The notes beneath the pieces are model-generated. The model searched no databases and was not told the DNA's origin. It saw nothing but the letters and a program-made list of their open reading frames with translations. From contig NZ_JALKCV010000010.1 of NCBI RefSeq assembly GCF_023634065.1, positions 1-64,000 on the forward strand: a stretch of 64,000 nucleotides of DNA, written 5' to 3'. The stretch is from Microbulbifer litoralis (GTDB taxonomy: Bacteria; Pseudomonadota; Gammaproteobacteria; Pseudomonadales; Cellvibrionaceae). Within the stretch, counting starts at the first letter, position 1; the number at the start of each line of letters is the position of its first letter. A program made the position numbers and the translations under genes. Of this stretch, positions 52,179-61,645 are shown one piece after another.

Positions 52179-53816
52179 ATGAAGTTTGACCTGACCAACC
52201 TGCGCGGCGACATCACCGGCGGTATCACCGCCGGCGTGGTGGCGCTGCCGCTGGCGCTGGCGCTGGGGGTGGCCTCGGGCCTGGGGCCCATGGCGGGCAT
52301 GTACGGTGCCATTGCGGTGGGGTTCTTCGCCGCGCTGTTCGGCGGCACCGGCCCGCAGATCTCCGGGCCCACCGGCCCCATGGTGGTGGTGCTGGCGGGG
52401 CTGTTTGCCAGCCTGTCCGGCGATGCCGCACTGATCTTTACCGCGGTGATGCTTGCCGGTGTTATCCAGGTGGCCTTCGGCCTGTTCGGTCTGGGGCACT
52501 ATATCCGCCTGGTTCCCTACCCGGTGATCTCCGGCTTCATGACCGGTATCGGCGTCATCATCATCATCCTGCAGATGAACCCGCTGCTGGGGCACGATTC
52601 CCCCAGCGGTACGCTCGGTGCGCTCGGCAATCTGCCGGCGGCGCTGTCGGACGTGCACTTCATCAACCTGCTGCTCGGTATCGGCACCCTGGCGATGGTC
52701 TACACCTGGCCGGCGCGCTTCGGCCGCTACCTGCCGGCGCCGCTGGCGGCGCTGATCGCCGGGACCGTTGTGGCGTTTTTCGCCCTGGATGTACCGGTGC
52801 TGGGGGATATTCCCACCGGCCTGCCGGAACTGCAGATGCCGGTATTCGGCGGCGAGCAGATATTCCTGGTGGTGGAGGCCGCGGTGATCCTGGCGATCCT
52901 GGGCTCGCTGGACAGCCTGCTGACTTCGCTGGTGGCGGATAACATGACCCGCGAGCGGCACCAGAGTAACCGCGAGCTGATCGGCCAGGGTATCGGCAAC
53001 ACCGCCGCCGGCCTGATCGGCGGTATCGCCGGTGCCGGTGCCACCATGCGTACCGTGGTCAATATCCGCACCGGCGGCCGCACGCGCATCTCCGGTATGG
53101 TGCACGCGCTGGTATTGCTGGCAGTGGCGCTGGGGCTGGGGCCGCTGGCCTCCAATATCCCGATGGCGGTGCTGGCGGGTATCCTGGTGAAAGTCGGCCT
53201 GGATATCATCGACTGGAGCTACCTGAAGCGCGCCCACCAGGGCCCGCGCTGGGACCTGCTACTGATGGCGCTGGTGCTGGTGCTGACGATCTTCGTCGAC
53301 CTGATCACCGCCGTGGGTGTGGGTGTGGTACTGGCGGCACTCGCATTCGTGAAGCAGGTGGCCAAGCTGCAGATCGATCGCCTGCGCAATCTGCCGGAAC
53401 ACCTGGACTCGGAAGAGGACAAGGAAATCCTGCAGCGCCACCACGACGCCATCGCCCTGTTCGAGTTCAGCGGCCCGCTGAGCTTCGGTGCGGCGGCGGA
53501 CCTCGGCCACCATGTGCGCGAGCACAGCGAGGCGGGTTCGCGGATCCTGATCCTGGACTTCTCCTCGGTGCCCTACCTGGACCTGTCGGCGGCGCTGGCG
53601 GTGGAAACCATCGCCGCGGATGCGCGCGACAGCGGTCGCGCCCTGTACCTGGCGGGCATGAACGAGGAGGTGCGTTCGGTACTGGCGAAAATGAACGGTG
53701 GCCTGCCCGGCGACGGCCAGTTCCGCGATCGCAGCGAGGCGCTGCGTGTCGCGGAGAAGGCGCTGCGCGACCGGGGCGACGGTGGCCTCGGGGACCTGGC
53801 GCCGGCCGGCGCCTGA
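52179..53816 (+). CDS. SulP-family anion (probably bicarbonate) transporter
   Basis: 545-aa transporter with about 12-14 membrane helices. Starts MKFDLTNLRGDITGGITAGVVALPLALALG, the SulP entry motif; GGTGPQISGPTGPM is the substrate-site loop; the C-terminal ~110 aa are a STAS domain (IALFEFSGPLSFGAAADLG, DFSSVPYLDLSAALAV). Coupled to a carbonic anhydrase gene, as in bicarbonate-transporting SulP (BicA-like) pairs. Bicarbonate as substrate is inference from the neighbour; sulfate is possible. Confidence 0.9.
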   Translation: MKFDLTNLRGDITGGITAGVVALPLALALGVASGLGPMAGMYGAIAVGFFAALFGGTGPQISGPTGPMVVVLAGLFASLSGDAALIFTAVMLAGVIQVAFGLFGLGHYIRLVPYPVISGFMTGIGVIIIILQMNPLLGHDSPSGTLGALGNLPAALSDVHFINLLLGIGTLAMVYTWPARFGRYLPAPLAALIAGTVVAFFALDVPVLGDIPTGLPELQMPVFGGEQIFLVVEAAVILAILGSLDSLLTSLVADNMTRERHQSNRELIGQGIGNTAAGLIGGIAGAGATMRTVVNIRTGGRTRISGMVHALVLLAVALGLGPLASNIPMAVLAGILVKVGLDIIDWSYLKRAHQGPRWDLLLMALVLVLTIFVDLITAVGVGVVLAALAFVKQVAKLQIDRLRNLPEHLDSEEDKEILQRHHDAIALFEFSGPLSFGAAADLGHHVREHSEAGSRILILDFSSVPYLDLSAALAVETIAADARDSGRALYLAGMNEEVRSVLAKMNGGLPGDGQFRDRSEALRVAEKALRDRGDGGLGDLAPAGA

Positions 53817-53849
53817 GTTTCCGGCAGCCGGAGCTGTCATTGAGAGACG

Positions 53850-53894
53850 GGGCGGCCGCGGTGGTTTCCAGACTGCCGCGGCCGCCCTTTTTTG
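53850..53894 (+). terminator. Strong Rho-independent terminator
   Basis: 12-bp GC stem GGGCGGCCGCGG / CCGCGGCCGCCC around a 14-nt loop, followed by TTTTTT. Ends the carbonic anhydrase-SulP operon and separates it from the convergent adiC. Confidence 0.9.
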
Positions 53895-53899
53895 TGCCG

Positions 53900-55384
53900 C
53901 TATTCCCGTATCGTCGGCCGCTCGATCGGTTGTGGTTCGCGGTGGCGCAGGTTGAGGTCCTTCATCTGGCCCACCGACATCCAGAAGAAGATCACCAGTG
54001 CTCCGATGGTGACACCCAGGGTGACATAGCGCACCCAGCCCGGGGCCGGGCCACCGGGCAGGCGGTGTCCCTCCTGCACATCCCGCTTGCGGTTCAGGGC
54101 CAGCGCGTAGAAGACAATGGTGGAGATCACGAAGATCAGCGACCAGCGTGTCTGCGCACCGTCGGAGCCCACCAGAGCCACCAGGCAGTAGACCGCCGCC
54201 AGCAGCAACACCAGCGTAAACAGGCTGTACTGCTTCGGCGGCATCTTGCCGTAGCCGAGCACCTTCAGCGCCACGGCGGAATAGATATACGGCAGCAGTG
54301 TCATGATCACGGCAATAGAGGCGATCTTGCCGAACTGTTCGCTGGCGGACGGCGACATGGTGGCCAGTACCTGCAGCGACATCAGCGCCGCCACCAGCGC
54401 CAGGCCCGCCGACGGCACGCCCTTGGCATTGGTCTTGGCGAACAGGGTGGGAAAGAGGCCGTCATCCGCGGCCGCCTTGGCGGACTGGCCCACCAGCAGC
54501 GTCCAGCCACCCAGGGAGCCGATGCAGCCCACCGCCGCACAGATGGCGACGATGTTGGCCGCAGTACTGCCCAGCGCGATGCGCGCCGCGTCGGCAAACG
54601 GGGCGGAAGAGGTGATCAGCTCCTTGTTGGGGATCATGCCCATGATGGCCGATGAACTGAGCACATAGGCCACCGATGCCAGCAGCACGCCGCCGACGGT
54701 GGCGATGGGCACGTTTCTGGTGGGGTCCTTGACCACCCCGGTGGATACCGACGCCGTCTCCACGCCGATAAAGGCCCACAGGGTGAAGGTCAGCGTCGCC
54801 ATCACCGCGCTGACACTGCCCTTGCCGGATACATTCCAGCCGTCCACAAACGTCTGCCCGTCGAACCAGAACCAGCCCAGCACCGCGGTACCGAGTATCG
54901 GGATCAGCACCAGGCCGGTGGTCCAGGACTGGATGCGGCCGACGGTCCTGGGGCCGAGGATATTGGCGTAGGTCAGCAGCCAGATCACCGCGATCTGCGC
55001 CAGTGCAAAGGTCAGCGGTTCTTTCAATGGCGGGAAGAAGTGGGTCAGGTAACCCAGCCCGGCGGTGGCCAGGGCCACGTTGCCCACCACGTTGGCGAGC
55101 CAGTAGACCAGGTTGGTCTGGTAGCCCATATAGTCACCGAACGCCTTGCGCGCATAGGCGTAGGGGCCGCCGGCAGCCGGGTAGAGCGACGCCAGCCGGG
55201 CGAACACCAGCGCCAGCGCCACGGCGCCGGCCACGGTCACCAGCCAGCCGATCAGCGAGATGCTGCCCACCACGGCCAGGTTGGCGGGCAACATGAAAAC
55301 CCCCGAGCCCATCATATTGCCCGCCACCATCAGCGTGGCGGGTACCAGGCCGATCTTGTTCTCTTCTGCCGTTTCCGTTGCCAT
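53900..55384 (-). CDS. adiC: Arginine:agmatine antiporter
   Basis: 494-aa APC-family exchanger with 12 transmembrane helices. It follows AdiC closely: VAGNMMGSGVFMLPANLA (substrate loop in helix 1), WSFIG-type segment WAFIGVETASV, CIGSLGGWTLLVGQSAKAAADDG (helix 8, with the gating Trp) and LPYIYSAVAL. It imports arginine and exports agmatine. It lies downstream of adiA on the same strand with a REP-like repeat between them, so expression of the two may differ. Confidence 0.9.
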   Translation of the reverse strand: MATETAEENKIGLVPATLMVAGNMMGSGVFMLPANLAVVGSISLIGWLVTVAGAVALALVFARLASLYPAAGGPYAYARKAFGDYMGYQTNLVYWLANVVGNVALATAGLGYLTHFFPPLKEPLTFALAQIAVIWLLTYANILGPRTVGRIQSWTTGLVLIPILGTAVLGWFWFDGQTFVDGWNVSGKGSVSAVMATLTFTLWAFIGVETASVSTGVVKDPTRNVPIATVGGVLLASVAYVLSSSAIMGMIPNKELITSSAPFADAARIALGSTAANIVAICAAVGCIGSLGGWTLLVGQSAKAAADDGLFPTLFAKTNAKGVPSAGLALVAALMSLQVLATMSPSASEQFGKIASIAVIMTLLPYIYSAVALKVLGYGKMPPKQYSLFTLVLLLAAVYCLVALVGSDGAQTRWSLIFVISTIVFYALALNRKRDVQEGHRLPGGPAPGWVRYVTLGVTIGALVIFFWMSVGQMKDLNLRHREPQPIERPTIRE

Positions 55385-55415
55385 GGTTACTCCGTCTGGA
55401 TTGTTCTCCCGTGCT

Positions 55416-55484
55416 GCAGGAGCTTGTCCCGCAGGCGAAAGTTTTCCGGGTGCCGTGTGATTCGCCTGCGGGGCAGGCTCCTAC
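55416..55484. repeat. REP-like inverted repeat, GTAGGAGCCTGC family
   Basis: Imperfect palindrome between adiA and adiC: GCAGGAGCTTGTCCCGCAGG plus CGAA, a loop, then TTCGCCTGCGGGGCAGGCTC plus CTAC. Same family as 16680-16754. Its position inside the operon suits an mRNA-stability or partial-termination element. Confidence 0.75.
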
Positions 55485-55499
55485 GGGGCCGGGGTCCAG

Positions 55500-57794
55500 T
55501 TATTTCAGTGCGTAGATGCAGTAGCGCCCGTCGCGCACCTCGACGCCGTGGTTGTCGTGGCCGAAGCCTGGGAACTGTCGGTCGTAGGCCTCCAGCGCCT
55601 TCAGGTAGCCCAGCAACGGCCCGTCCGCGGGGCCGAAATTCTCTCCCGGCATCAGCAGCGGAATCCCGGGCGGGTAGGGCACCACACCGGTGCCGGCGCT
55701 GCGGCCCGCCAGTTGATCCAGCGGCAGCATTTCCACCTCGTTGCGCACCAGGCGTTCGTAGGCCTGCAGCGGCGAGCGGTCCGCCTGCGGCAGGGTCGAG
55801 AAAGCAGCCGACATCTGCGCCGTGGTGCGCAGGTGTTTCATGCTCGCGAACATCTCCTGTGCCAGGTCGCGCAGGCCCATTTCGCGGTATTGCGCGTGCT
55901 CACCGGTGAGACCGGGCAGGCACTCGTCCAGCGGCCGGTTGTTGTCACAGTCGCGCTTGAACGCGAGCAGGGCGTTTACCAGCGTGCCCCACTTGCCCTT
56001 GGTGATGCCGATCGAAAACAGGAACAGGATGGTGAAGTCGGTGGTTTTCTCCACGATGATGCCCAGGTTGTCCAGGTAGCTGCTGACGATACTGGCGGGG
56101 ATGCCCCATTCCGCCAGCTCGCCGCTGCGCTGCATGCCCGGGGTGGTGATGGACACCTTGATCGGGTCGAGCATGCAGTAGTCCCGCTCCAGGTCGCCGA
56201 AGCCGTGCCAGCTGTCGCCGGGCTGCAGCAGCCAGCAGTCCGGCTCGCTCGCCAGCAGTTCCGGCGGCGCCTCGTGGAAGGCATAACTGCGGCCGCCGGC
56301 CGGGTCCTGCACCCTGTCCGGCTGCCAGCCGTTGAAAAACCACTCGCCCTTGGCGTCATACTCCCAGTTCAGGCGCGCCAGCACCTGGCGAAAGGCCACC
56401 GCCTCGGCGATCGATTCGCCGGTGAGCGCCGGTCCGCCGGGGCCGTCCATCATCGCCGCGCTGACATCGTTGGAGGCCATGATCGAGTACAGCGGCGAGG
56501 TCGAGGCGTGCATCATGAAGGCCTCGTTGAAGCGGCCGTGCTCGATGGGTTTGCGCCCCTCGCGGATATGGATCATGGACGCCTGCGACAGCGCCGCGAG
56601 CAGTTTGTGGGTGGAGTGGGTGGCGAATTTGGTCGGGCCCTCGCCCGCCTCGTCGGCGCCGCGCTCGTACATGGCGAAGCGATCGCGGTAGAGGGAATTG
56701 AAGCGCGCATAGGCGTACCAGGCCTCGTCGAAATGTAACCGGTCCACCGTCTCGCCCAGCAGTTCCTCCACCCGGCGCACGTTGTAGCAGAGGCCGTCGT
56801 AGGTGGAATTGGTAATCACCGCGTGTACCGGGCGGCTGTCCTCCGCGTTGGCGGCCAGCGGGTTGTCGGCGATGGCCTGCTGCACCGCGGCCTTTTCCAG
56901 CCGCTCTGGCGGTATCGGGCCGATGATGCCGTAGTGGTTGCGCACCGGTACCAGGTAGGTGGGCAGGGCGCCGGACAGGGTCATGGCGTGTTCGACCGAC
57001 TTGTGGCAGTTGCGGTCGCACAGGGCCACCTGGCCGCGGGTGACCGAGGCCATCAGGATCACGCGGTTGGAGGTGGAGGAGCCGTTGGTTACATAGTAAG
57101 TGCGGTCGGCGCCGAACACCTTGGCGGCGTAGCGCTCGCCCTCGGCGATGGGGCCGGAGTGGTCCAGCAGCGAGCCCAGCTCGCCGACGGAGATGGACAG
57201 GTCCGAACGCAGCATGTTCTCGCCGTAGAACTCGTAGAAGGCGCGCCCCACCGGGGATTTCAGGAAGGCGGTGCCGCCGGTGTGGCCCGGCGTGTGCCAG
57301 GAGTACTCGTGCACCCGCGAGAAGTGCGCCAGGGCGCCGAACATCGGCGGCAGCAGCGCATTGCGGTAGCGCTCGATGGCACTCAGGATACGGCCGCCGA
57401 TAAATACCGGCGTGTCCTCCAGCATCCAGATAAAGTCGTTGGCCAGTTCCAGTACGCGCCTGGGCATGGTGGACACACTCTCGCGGTCGGCGAGCAGGAA
57501 GACCGGCAGCTTCTCATTGCGCGCGCGCAGTTTGCCCAGCACCTGCAGGGCGCCGTGCTCGGTGCCGTCGCCGGGCACTTCCCAGCTCAGCAGCAGGCAC
57601 TGGATGGCCGGATTGGCGGACAGCATGACGCTGGCGTCGTCGGCGGTCCCGGTGGAGATCACATTGACCTGCCGCCGTTCCAACTCCGCCTGCAGGCGGC
57701 GCGCGGCGCGGCCGGCGGGGGTATCGGCGTTGATATCTTCGCTGACCAGCAGGGCCAGCATGCTGAGGGGGGCACGCTCTTCGGGGAATGCCAT
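55500..57794 (-). CDS. adiA: Biodegradative (acid-inducible type) arginine decarboxylase
   Basis: 764-aa PLP enzyme (E. coli AdiA 756 aa). N-terminal wing domain, PLP core with SWHTPGHTGGTAF, TNSTYDGLCYN, HFDEAWYAYARF and the PLP lysine in ATHSTHKLLAALSQASMIHI, then the C-terminal domain with YPPGIPLLMPGENFG. The blocks match AdiA more closely than lysine or ornithine decarboxylases (ASTSPLYSIMASNDV, DSWHGFGDLE). Converts arginine to agmatine, consuming a proton; pairs with AdiC for acid resistance. Confidence 0.92.
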   Translation of the reverse strand: MAFPEERAPLSMLALLVSEDINADTPAGRAARRLQAELERRQVNVISTGTADDASVMLSANPAIQCLLLSWEVPGDGTEHGALQVLGKLRARNEKLPVFLLADRESVSTMPRRVLELANDFIWMLEDTPVFIGGRILSAIERYRNALLPPMFGALAHFSRVHEYSWHTPGHTGGTAFLKSPVGRAFYEFYGENMLRSDLSISVGELGSLLDHSGPIAEGERYAAKVFGADRTYYVTNGSSTSNRVILMASVTRGQVALCDRNCHKSVEHAMTLSGALPTYLVPVRNHYGIIGPIPPERLEKAAVQQAIADNPLAANAEDSRPVHAVITNSTYDGLCYNVRRVEELLGETVDRLHFDEAWYAYARFNSLYRDRFAMYERGADEAGEGPTKFATHSTHKLLAALSQASMIHIREGRKPIEHGRFNEAFMMHASTSPLYSIMASNDVSAAMMDGPGGPALTGESIAEAVAFRQVLARLNWEYDAKGEWFFNGWQPDRVQDPAGGRSYAFHEAPPELLASEPDCWLLQPGDSWHGFGDLERDYCMLDPIKVSITTPGMQRSGELAEWGIPASIVSSYLDNLGIIVEKTTDFTILFLFSIGITKGKWGTLVNALLAFKRDCDNNRPLDECLPGLTGEHAQYREMGLRDLAQEMFASMKHLRTTAQMSAAFSTLPQADRSPLQAYERLVRNEVEMLPLDQLAGRSAGTGVVPYPPGIPLLMPGENFGPADGPLLGYLKALEAYDRQFPGFGHDNHGVEVRDGRYCIYALK

Positions 57795-57891
57795 GAACGG
57801 AGGCTCCGGAACTGCTTGGAGGGAATTCGCGCTGGATAAATATAATTAATAGCAGTTATATCGCTGTCCGCAGGGCGCTGCTGCCCGACCT

Positions 57892-59574
57892 TCAGTCCGC
57901 GCTGCGTCGGGGCGCCGTATTGCGTTCCTGCTCCAATTTGATGGCGGGCTCGAAGCTGTCCGCGCGGGCGGCTCGCCACCAGTGGGCGTAGGGGGTTTCG
58001 TCCGGCGCCTCGAGCAGCTCCCGGTCGCTCAGGAAGTGCCAGATCCGGTCGATGGGCTTGGACTCGGTGGCGCCGATGCGATGAAACAGATGGTGCGGTT
58101 GCAGGTCGCGCGGGTGCTCCAGCCCGGCGGCGGCGACGATATCCCCCAGCGCCGCCAGGGTCCTGGCCTGGAAGGCGGCGGCGCGCCCGGCCTGCACATC
58201 GACGATCAGGCCCCGTTGCCGGTGCGGGTCCTGGGTGGTGACGCCGGTGGGGCAGGTATCGGTGTGGCAGCGCTGCGCCTGTATACAGCCGATGGAGAAC
58301 ATGAACGGGCGCGCGGCATTGCACCAGTCGGCGCCGATCGCCAGGCACTCCGCCAGTCCCGCCGCGGAATAGATCTTGCCGCTGGCGGCCAGTCGGATCC
58401 TGTCGCGCAGGCCGCTGCCCACCAGCGCATTGCGCATTACCACCAGGCCCTCGCGCAGGGGCATGCCCACATGGTTGGAGAGCTCCAGCGGCGCCGCGCC
58501 GGTACCGCCCTCACCGCCGTCGACGACGATGAAATCGAGCAGCGAACCGGTCTCGTGCATCGCCTTCATCAGCGCCATCGTCTCGTGTATATGCCCCACG
58601 CACAGTTTGATGCCCACCGGCTTGCCACCGGACAGCGAGCGCAGCCGCTCGGCGAACTCCAGCATTTCGACCGGGGAGGAAAACGTCGAGTGGGCGCGCG
58701 GTGATACACAGTCGACGCCGGCCTGTACTTTGCGCGTGCTGGCGATTTCCCGAGTCACCTTTTTGCCCGGCAGCACGCCGCCGTGGCCGGGTTTGGCACC
58801 CTGGCTCAGCTTGATCTCGGTCATGCGCACCCGGTCGCCGCCGGCCTGCTCGCGGAACAGATCCGGATCGAAGTGGCCGTCGTCGGCGCGGGCACCAAAA
58901 TAGCCGGTGCCCAACTCCCACACCAGGTCGCCGCCGTGTTTCAGGTGGTAGGGGCTGACGCCGCCCTCGCCGGTATCCTGGTAGAAGCCGCCGATCGATG
59001 CGCCCTTGTTGAGGGCCTCGATGGCGGCTGCGGACAGGGCGCCGAAACTCAGCGCCGATATATTCAACAGTGCCGCTTCATAGGGTTGCGAGCAGCGCCC
59101 GGCGTTCACACTCACGCGATCGTCGGTGCGGGGTTCCGGCGCCGGCGCCATGGAGTGGGTGAGCCAGGCGTACTCGTCCGATTGCACATCGTACTCGGTG
59201 CCGAACGGGTGCATGTCGGAGGTGCCATCGGCGCGCGCGTAGACCAGCCGGCGGGCCTCGTAGCTGAAGGGCTTGCCCTCCTCATCGCCCTCGACGACGT
59301 AGGCGCGGAGATAGGGCCGCAGGTTCAGGAACAGCCAGCGGATGCGCGCGGCAACCGGATAGTTGCGGGTGATGGTCCAGTGGCGCTGGGTCATGTCGTA
59401 CAGGCCCAGGCCCACCACCGCCAGGCTCGCCAGTAGTGCGAGTAGCCACCAGTGGCTGGCCAAGAGGGCCAGCACCAGGAACAGCGGTGCCGCGAGCAGG
59501 GCGGTGGCAGGGATGATGGCGCGCTTGAGCCCATTTCTGCTGGCATAGGCGCGCCACGCCTCATAAATGATCAT
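57892..59574 (-). CDS. FMN-binding glutamate synthase-family membrane protein
   Basis: 560 aa with two N-terminal transmembrane helices (about 18-58), then the GltB central FMN domain: ALSFGALSAAAIEALNKGA, DTGEGGVSPYHLKHGGDLVWELG, KLSQGAKPGHGGVLPG, GVDCVSPRAHSTF, VDGGEGGTGAAPLE, SGKIYSAAGLAECLAIGADW and a C-rich IGCIQAQRCHTDTCPTGV (3Fe-4S ligand region). It lacks the amidotransferase domain, so it is a stand-alone FMN protein, not a full GOGAT. Physiological role unclear. Confidence 0.88.
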   Translation of the reverse strand: MIIYEAWRAYASRNGLKRAIIPATALLAAPLFLVLALLASHWWLLALLASLAVVGLGLYDMTQRHWTITRNYPVAARIRWLFLNLRPYLRAYVVEGDEEGKPFSYEARRLVYARADGTSDMHPFGTEYDVQSDEYAWLTHSMAPAPEPRTDDRVSVNAGRCSQPYEAALLNISALSFGALSAAAIEALNKGASIGGFYQDTGEGGVSPYHLKHGGDLVWELGTGYFGARADDGHFDPDLFREQAGGDRVRMTEIKLSQGAKPGHGGVLPGKKVTREIASTRKVQAGVDCVSPRAHSTFSSPVEMLEFAERLRSLSGGKPVGIKLCVGHIHETMALMKAMHETGSLLDFIVVDGGEGGTGAAPLELSNHVGMPLREGLVVMRNALVGSGLRDRIRLAASGKIYSAAGLAECLAIGADWCNAARPFMFSIGCIQAQRCHTDTCPTGVTTQDPHRQRGLIVDVQAGRAAAFQARTLAALGDIVAAAGLEHPRDLQPHHLFHRIGATESKPIDRIWHFLSDRELLEAPDETPYAHWWRAARADSFEPAIKLEQERNTAPRRSAD

Positions 59575-59642
59575 GCAGGCGATCCGTCATTGGCTAACTA
59601 CGCAAACGATAGTAGTTGGCGCGGAGTGGCCGCGGTGGTGGA

Positions 59643-60791
59643 TCAGCAGGCGGGAATAAGGCGCTGCGCGTGGGCGAGGGGCTCCAGGGCGGTGACGATT
59701 GAATAGGGCGCCAGTTCGGCGAGGATTTCGTCCAGGCTCAGCAGCTGCCAGCAGGCGCTGGCGCCGGCAGTCGAGTAGTCGCCGCGCAGGATCCTGCGCG
59801 CCATGGCCGCGGCGGGCGCGGCGGGAATCCAGGGGCCGTCGCCGTTCAGGCCCAGGATCTGCCACTGGTAACCGGCGAAATCGCCGCGCGTGTCCGTACC
59901 CTCGAGGCGGATGCGCATACCACCGTGATCGCAGCGGCCCGGCCAGCGGGCCGCGAGCCGATGACCCAGGTGCGCGAGCCAGGGGCGCGTGGCCGGTAGC
60001 TGCAGGCGCGCCAGGTGTGCGCAGAGGGCCAGGCCGAGCTGCAGCGGTCGCGGCTGCACGCCAGTACCAAAACGGGCCGTCTGCAGCCCGGGCACGGCGC
60101 GCGGGAACAGTTCCAGGTCCGGCACATCGAAGTTGCACAGCCAGCGTTCACCCACAGGGTGGGCAAGCTGGGCGCGCCGCAGGTCGTCGCCGGCAAAGGT
60201 CTCGCGCCACTGGCCATTGCGCAGTTGCGGGAAGGGTTCGCCCAGCGCCTCGAACCCGGCGCGCACTGTGGCCAGGCCGCGTTCGATGCGGTGTGCCGGG
60301 GCGATTTCGATATCCACGCTGCGCAGTTGTGCCAGCTGCGTACCGACAGCCTTGAGCACCGCCGAGCTTATCGCCGGCAGGCTGCTGGCGCCGGAGACCA
60401 TCGGGATACCGGCGGCGCCGGCCTCCGCCGACAGGCGGTTGAAGTCGCACACGAAACGGCGGGCGTCGGCGATATCGATATAGGGCGTGCGGGATTCTAT
60501 ACAGGCATTGGCTACCCGGTAGTCCTGTTTCTGGAAGGGGCCGGCGCAGTGAACCAGCAGGTCCAGGTGCAGCGTCTTCAACTGTGCGGCCAGGTTGACC
60601 GCATCGCGTTCCAGCCGCAGCCCTTCGGCGAGGTCGGGCAGTCGGGAGGCGCAGAGCTCGGCCTTGAATTTGTCGCGCCCGGCGATGATCAGCTGGACAT
60701 CCGGCTCGCCGCTGAGCATCTGCGCGATGCGCGAGCCGAAGGTGCCGTAGCCACCGAGAATCAGTACGCGTTTTCTGTAGTTCTTTACCAT
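59643..60791 (-). CDS. Saccharopine dehydrogenase-like NAD(P)-binding protein
   Basis: 382-aa protein with an N-terminal Rossmann fold (RVLILGGYGTFGSRIAQML), a DLLVHCAGPFQKQDYRVANACIE segment typical of the saccharopine dehydrogenase-like family, and an EYPxxR-like unrelated C-terminal half. ATG 60791 is taken because the fold begins directly after it; the 18-codon extension is not conserved in pattern. Not a lysine-biosynthesis enzyme by context; no partner gene is visible. Confidence 0.8.
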   Translation of the reverse strand: MVKNYRKRVLILGGYGTFGSRIAQMLSGEPDVQLIIAGRDKFKAELCASRLPDLAEGLRLERDAVNLAAQLKTLHLDLLVHCAGPFQKQDYRVANACIESRTPYIDIADARRFVCDFNRLSAEAGAAGIPMVSGASSLPAISSAVLKAVGTQLAQLRSVDIEIAPAHRIERGLATVRAGFEALGEPFPQLRNGQWRETFAGDDLRRAQLAHPVGERWLCNFDVPDLELFPRAVPGLQTARFGTGVQPRPLQLGLALCAHLARLQLPATRPWLAHLGHRLAARWPGRCDHGGMRIRLEGTDTRGDFAGYQWQILGLNGDGPWIPAAPAAAMARRILRGDYSTAGASACWQLLSLDEILAELAPYSIVTALEPLAHAQRLIPAC

Positions 60792-60830
60792 CCTGGCTTT
60801 AACCCCGATTACCGGCCCGATTCCGGCAGA

Positions 60831-60873
60831 GTGCGCCGCGCGCACCGTTAAGCATCAACGGTGCGCGGCGCAC
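60831..60873. repeat. GC-rich hairpin between genes
   Basis: Near-perfect inverted repeat GTGCGCCGCGCGCACCGTT / AACGGTGCGCGGCGCAC around AGCATC-type loop, between lpxH and the saccharopine-dehydrogenase-like gene. Could be a terminator without a T run or another dispersed repeat. Confidence 0.6.
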
Positions 60874-60888
60874 CCTACATGGACAGAA

Positions 60889-61614
60889 TCATGCTATGGG
60901 CCAGTGCTGCAGTTCAAGGGAATTCCGGTCGGCCTTGAGACACCAGCCGAATGTTCCCCAGTCGCCCAGCACGATGCGCTCGGCCGCTGTGCCATCGAGA
61001 CTGAACTGGTGGCGGTCCGGCCTGTGGGTGTGGCCGTGGATCAGGGTGTGTACGCCGTGCGCGCGCATCGCCTTTTCCACCTCCGCCGGGGTCACGTCCA
61101 TGATGTCCTCGGCCTTGCGGCTGTTCATGGACTTGGACACGGCGCGGATCTGCGCGGCGATCTGGCGGCGCTCGTCGAGGGGTTTGGCCAGCAGGGCTTC
61201 CTGCCAATCGGGATCGCGGGCCTGCTGGCGGAAGACCATGTACTCTTCGTCGAGGGTGCAGAGGCTGTCGCCGTGCATCAACAGGACTTTCTGCCCCGCG
61301 AGTGTCACCAGGCTCGGGTCCGGCAGCAACACGGCGCCGGCGCGGTGGGCGAAATCCTGGCCCAGCAGGAAGTCCCGGTTGCCGTGCATCAGGTAGAGCT
61401 CGACACCGCTGCCACTGTAGCGGCGCAGCTCGTCGGCCACCTCCCTGGCCAGCGGTGCATCGTCGTCGTCGCCGATCCAGACCTCGAAAAAGTCACCGAG
61501 GATATACAGCGCCTCGGCACCGGCGGCCGGTCCGCGCAGGAAGTCGAAGAAGGCCCGCGTGATTTCGGGGCGGTTCTCGTCCAGGTGCAGGTCGGAGATC
61601 AGGTAGCTGGTCAA
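60889..61614 (-). CDS. lpxH: UDP-2,3-diacylglucosamine diphosphatase
   Basis: 241-aa metallophosphoesterase of lipid A synthesis; cleaves UDP-2,3-diacylglucosamine to lipid X at the inner membrane. Calcineurin-like motifs are complete: ISDLHLDENRP, LYILGDFFEVWIGDD, MHGNRDFLLG, LLMHGDSL and LIHGHTHRPDRH. It follows ppiB on the same strand, an arrangement common in gammaproteobacteria. Full length. Confidence 0.96.
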   Translation of the reverse strand: MTSYLISDLHLDENRPEITRAFFDFLRGPAAGAEALYILGDFFEVWIGDDDDAPLAREVADELRRYSGSGVELYLMHGNRDFLLGQDFAHRAGAVLLPDPSLVTLAGQKVLLMHGDSLCTLDEEYMVFRQQARDPDWQEALLAKPLDERRQIAAQIRAVSKSMNSRKAEDIMDVTPAEVEKAMRAHGVHTLIHGHTHRPDRHQFSLDGTAAERIVLGDWGTFGWCLKADRNSLELQHWPIA

Positions 61615-61645
61615 ACCCGTTCCTCTGTATCAGATGGCGGCATGT

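Noticed and set aside
57892..59574. Assignment as glutamate synthase large subunit gltB
   Set aside because: At 560 aa it lacks the glutamine amidotransferase domain and has membrane helices; it belongs to the stand-alone FMN-binding family.
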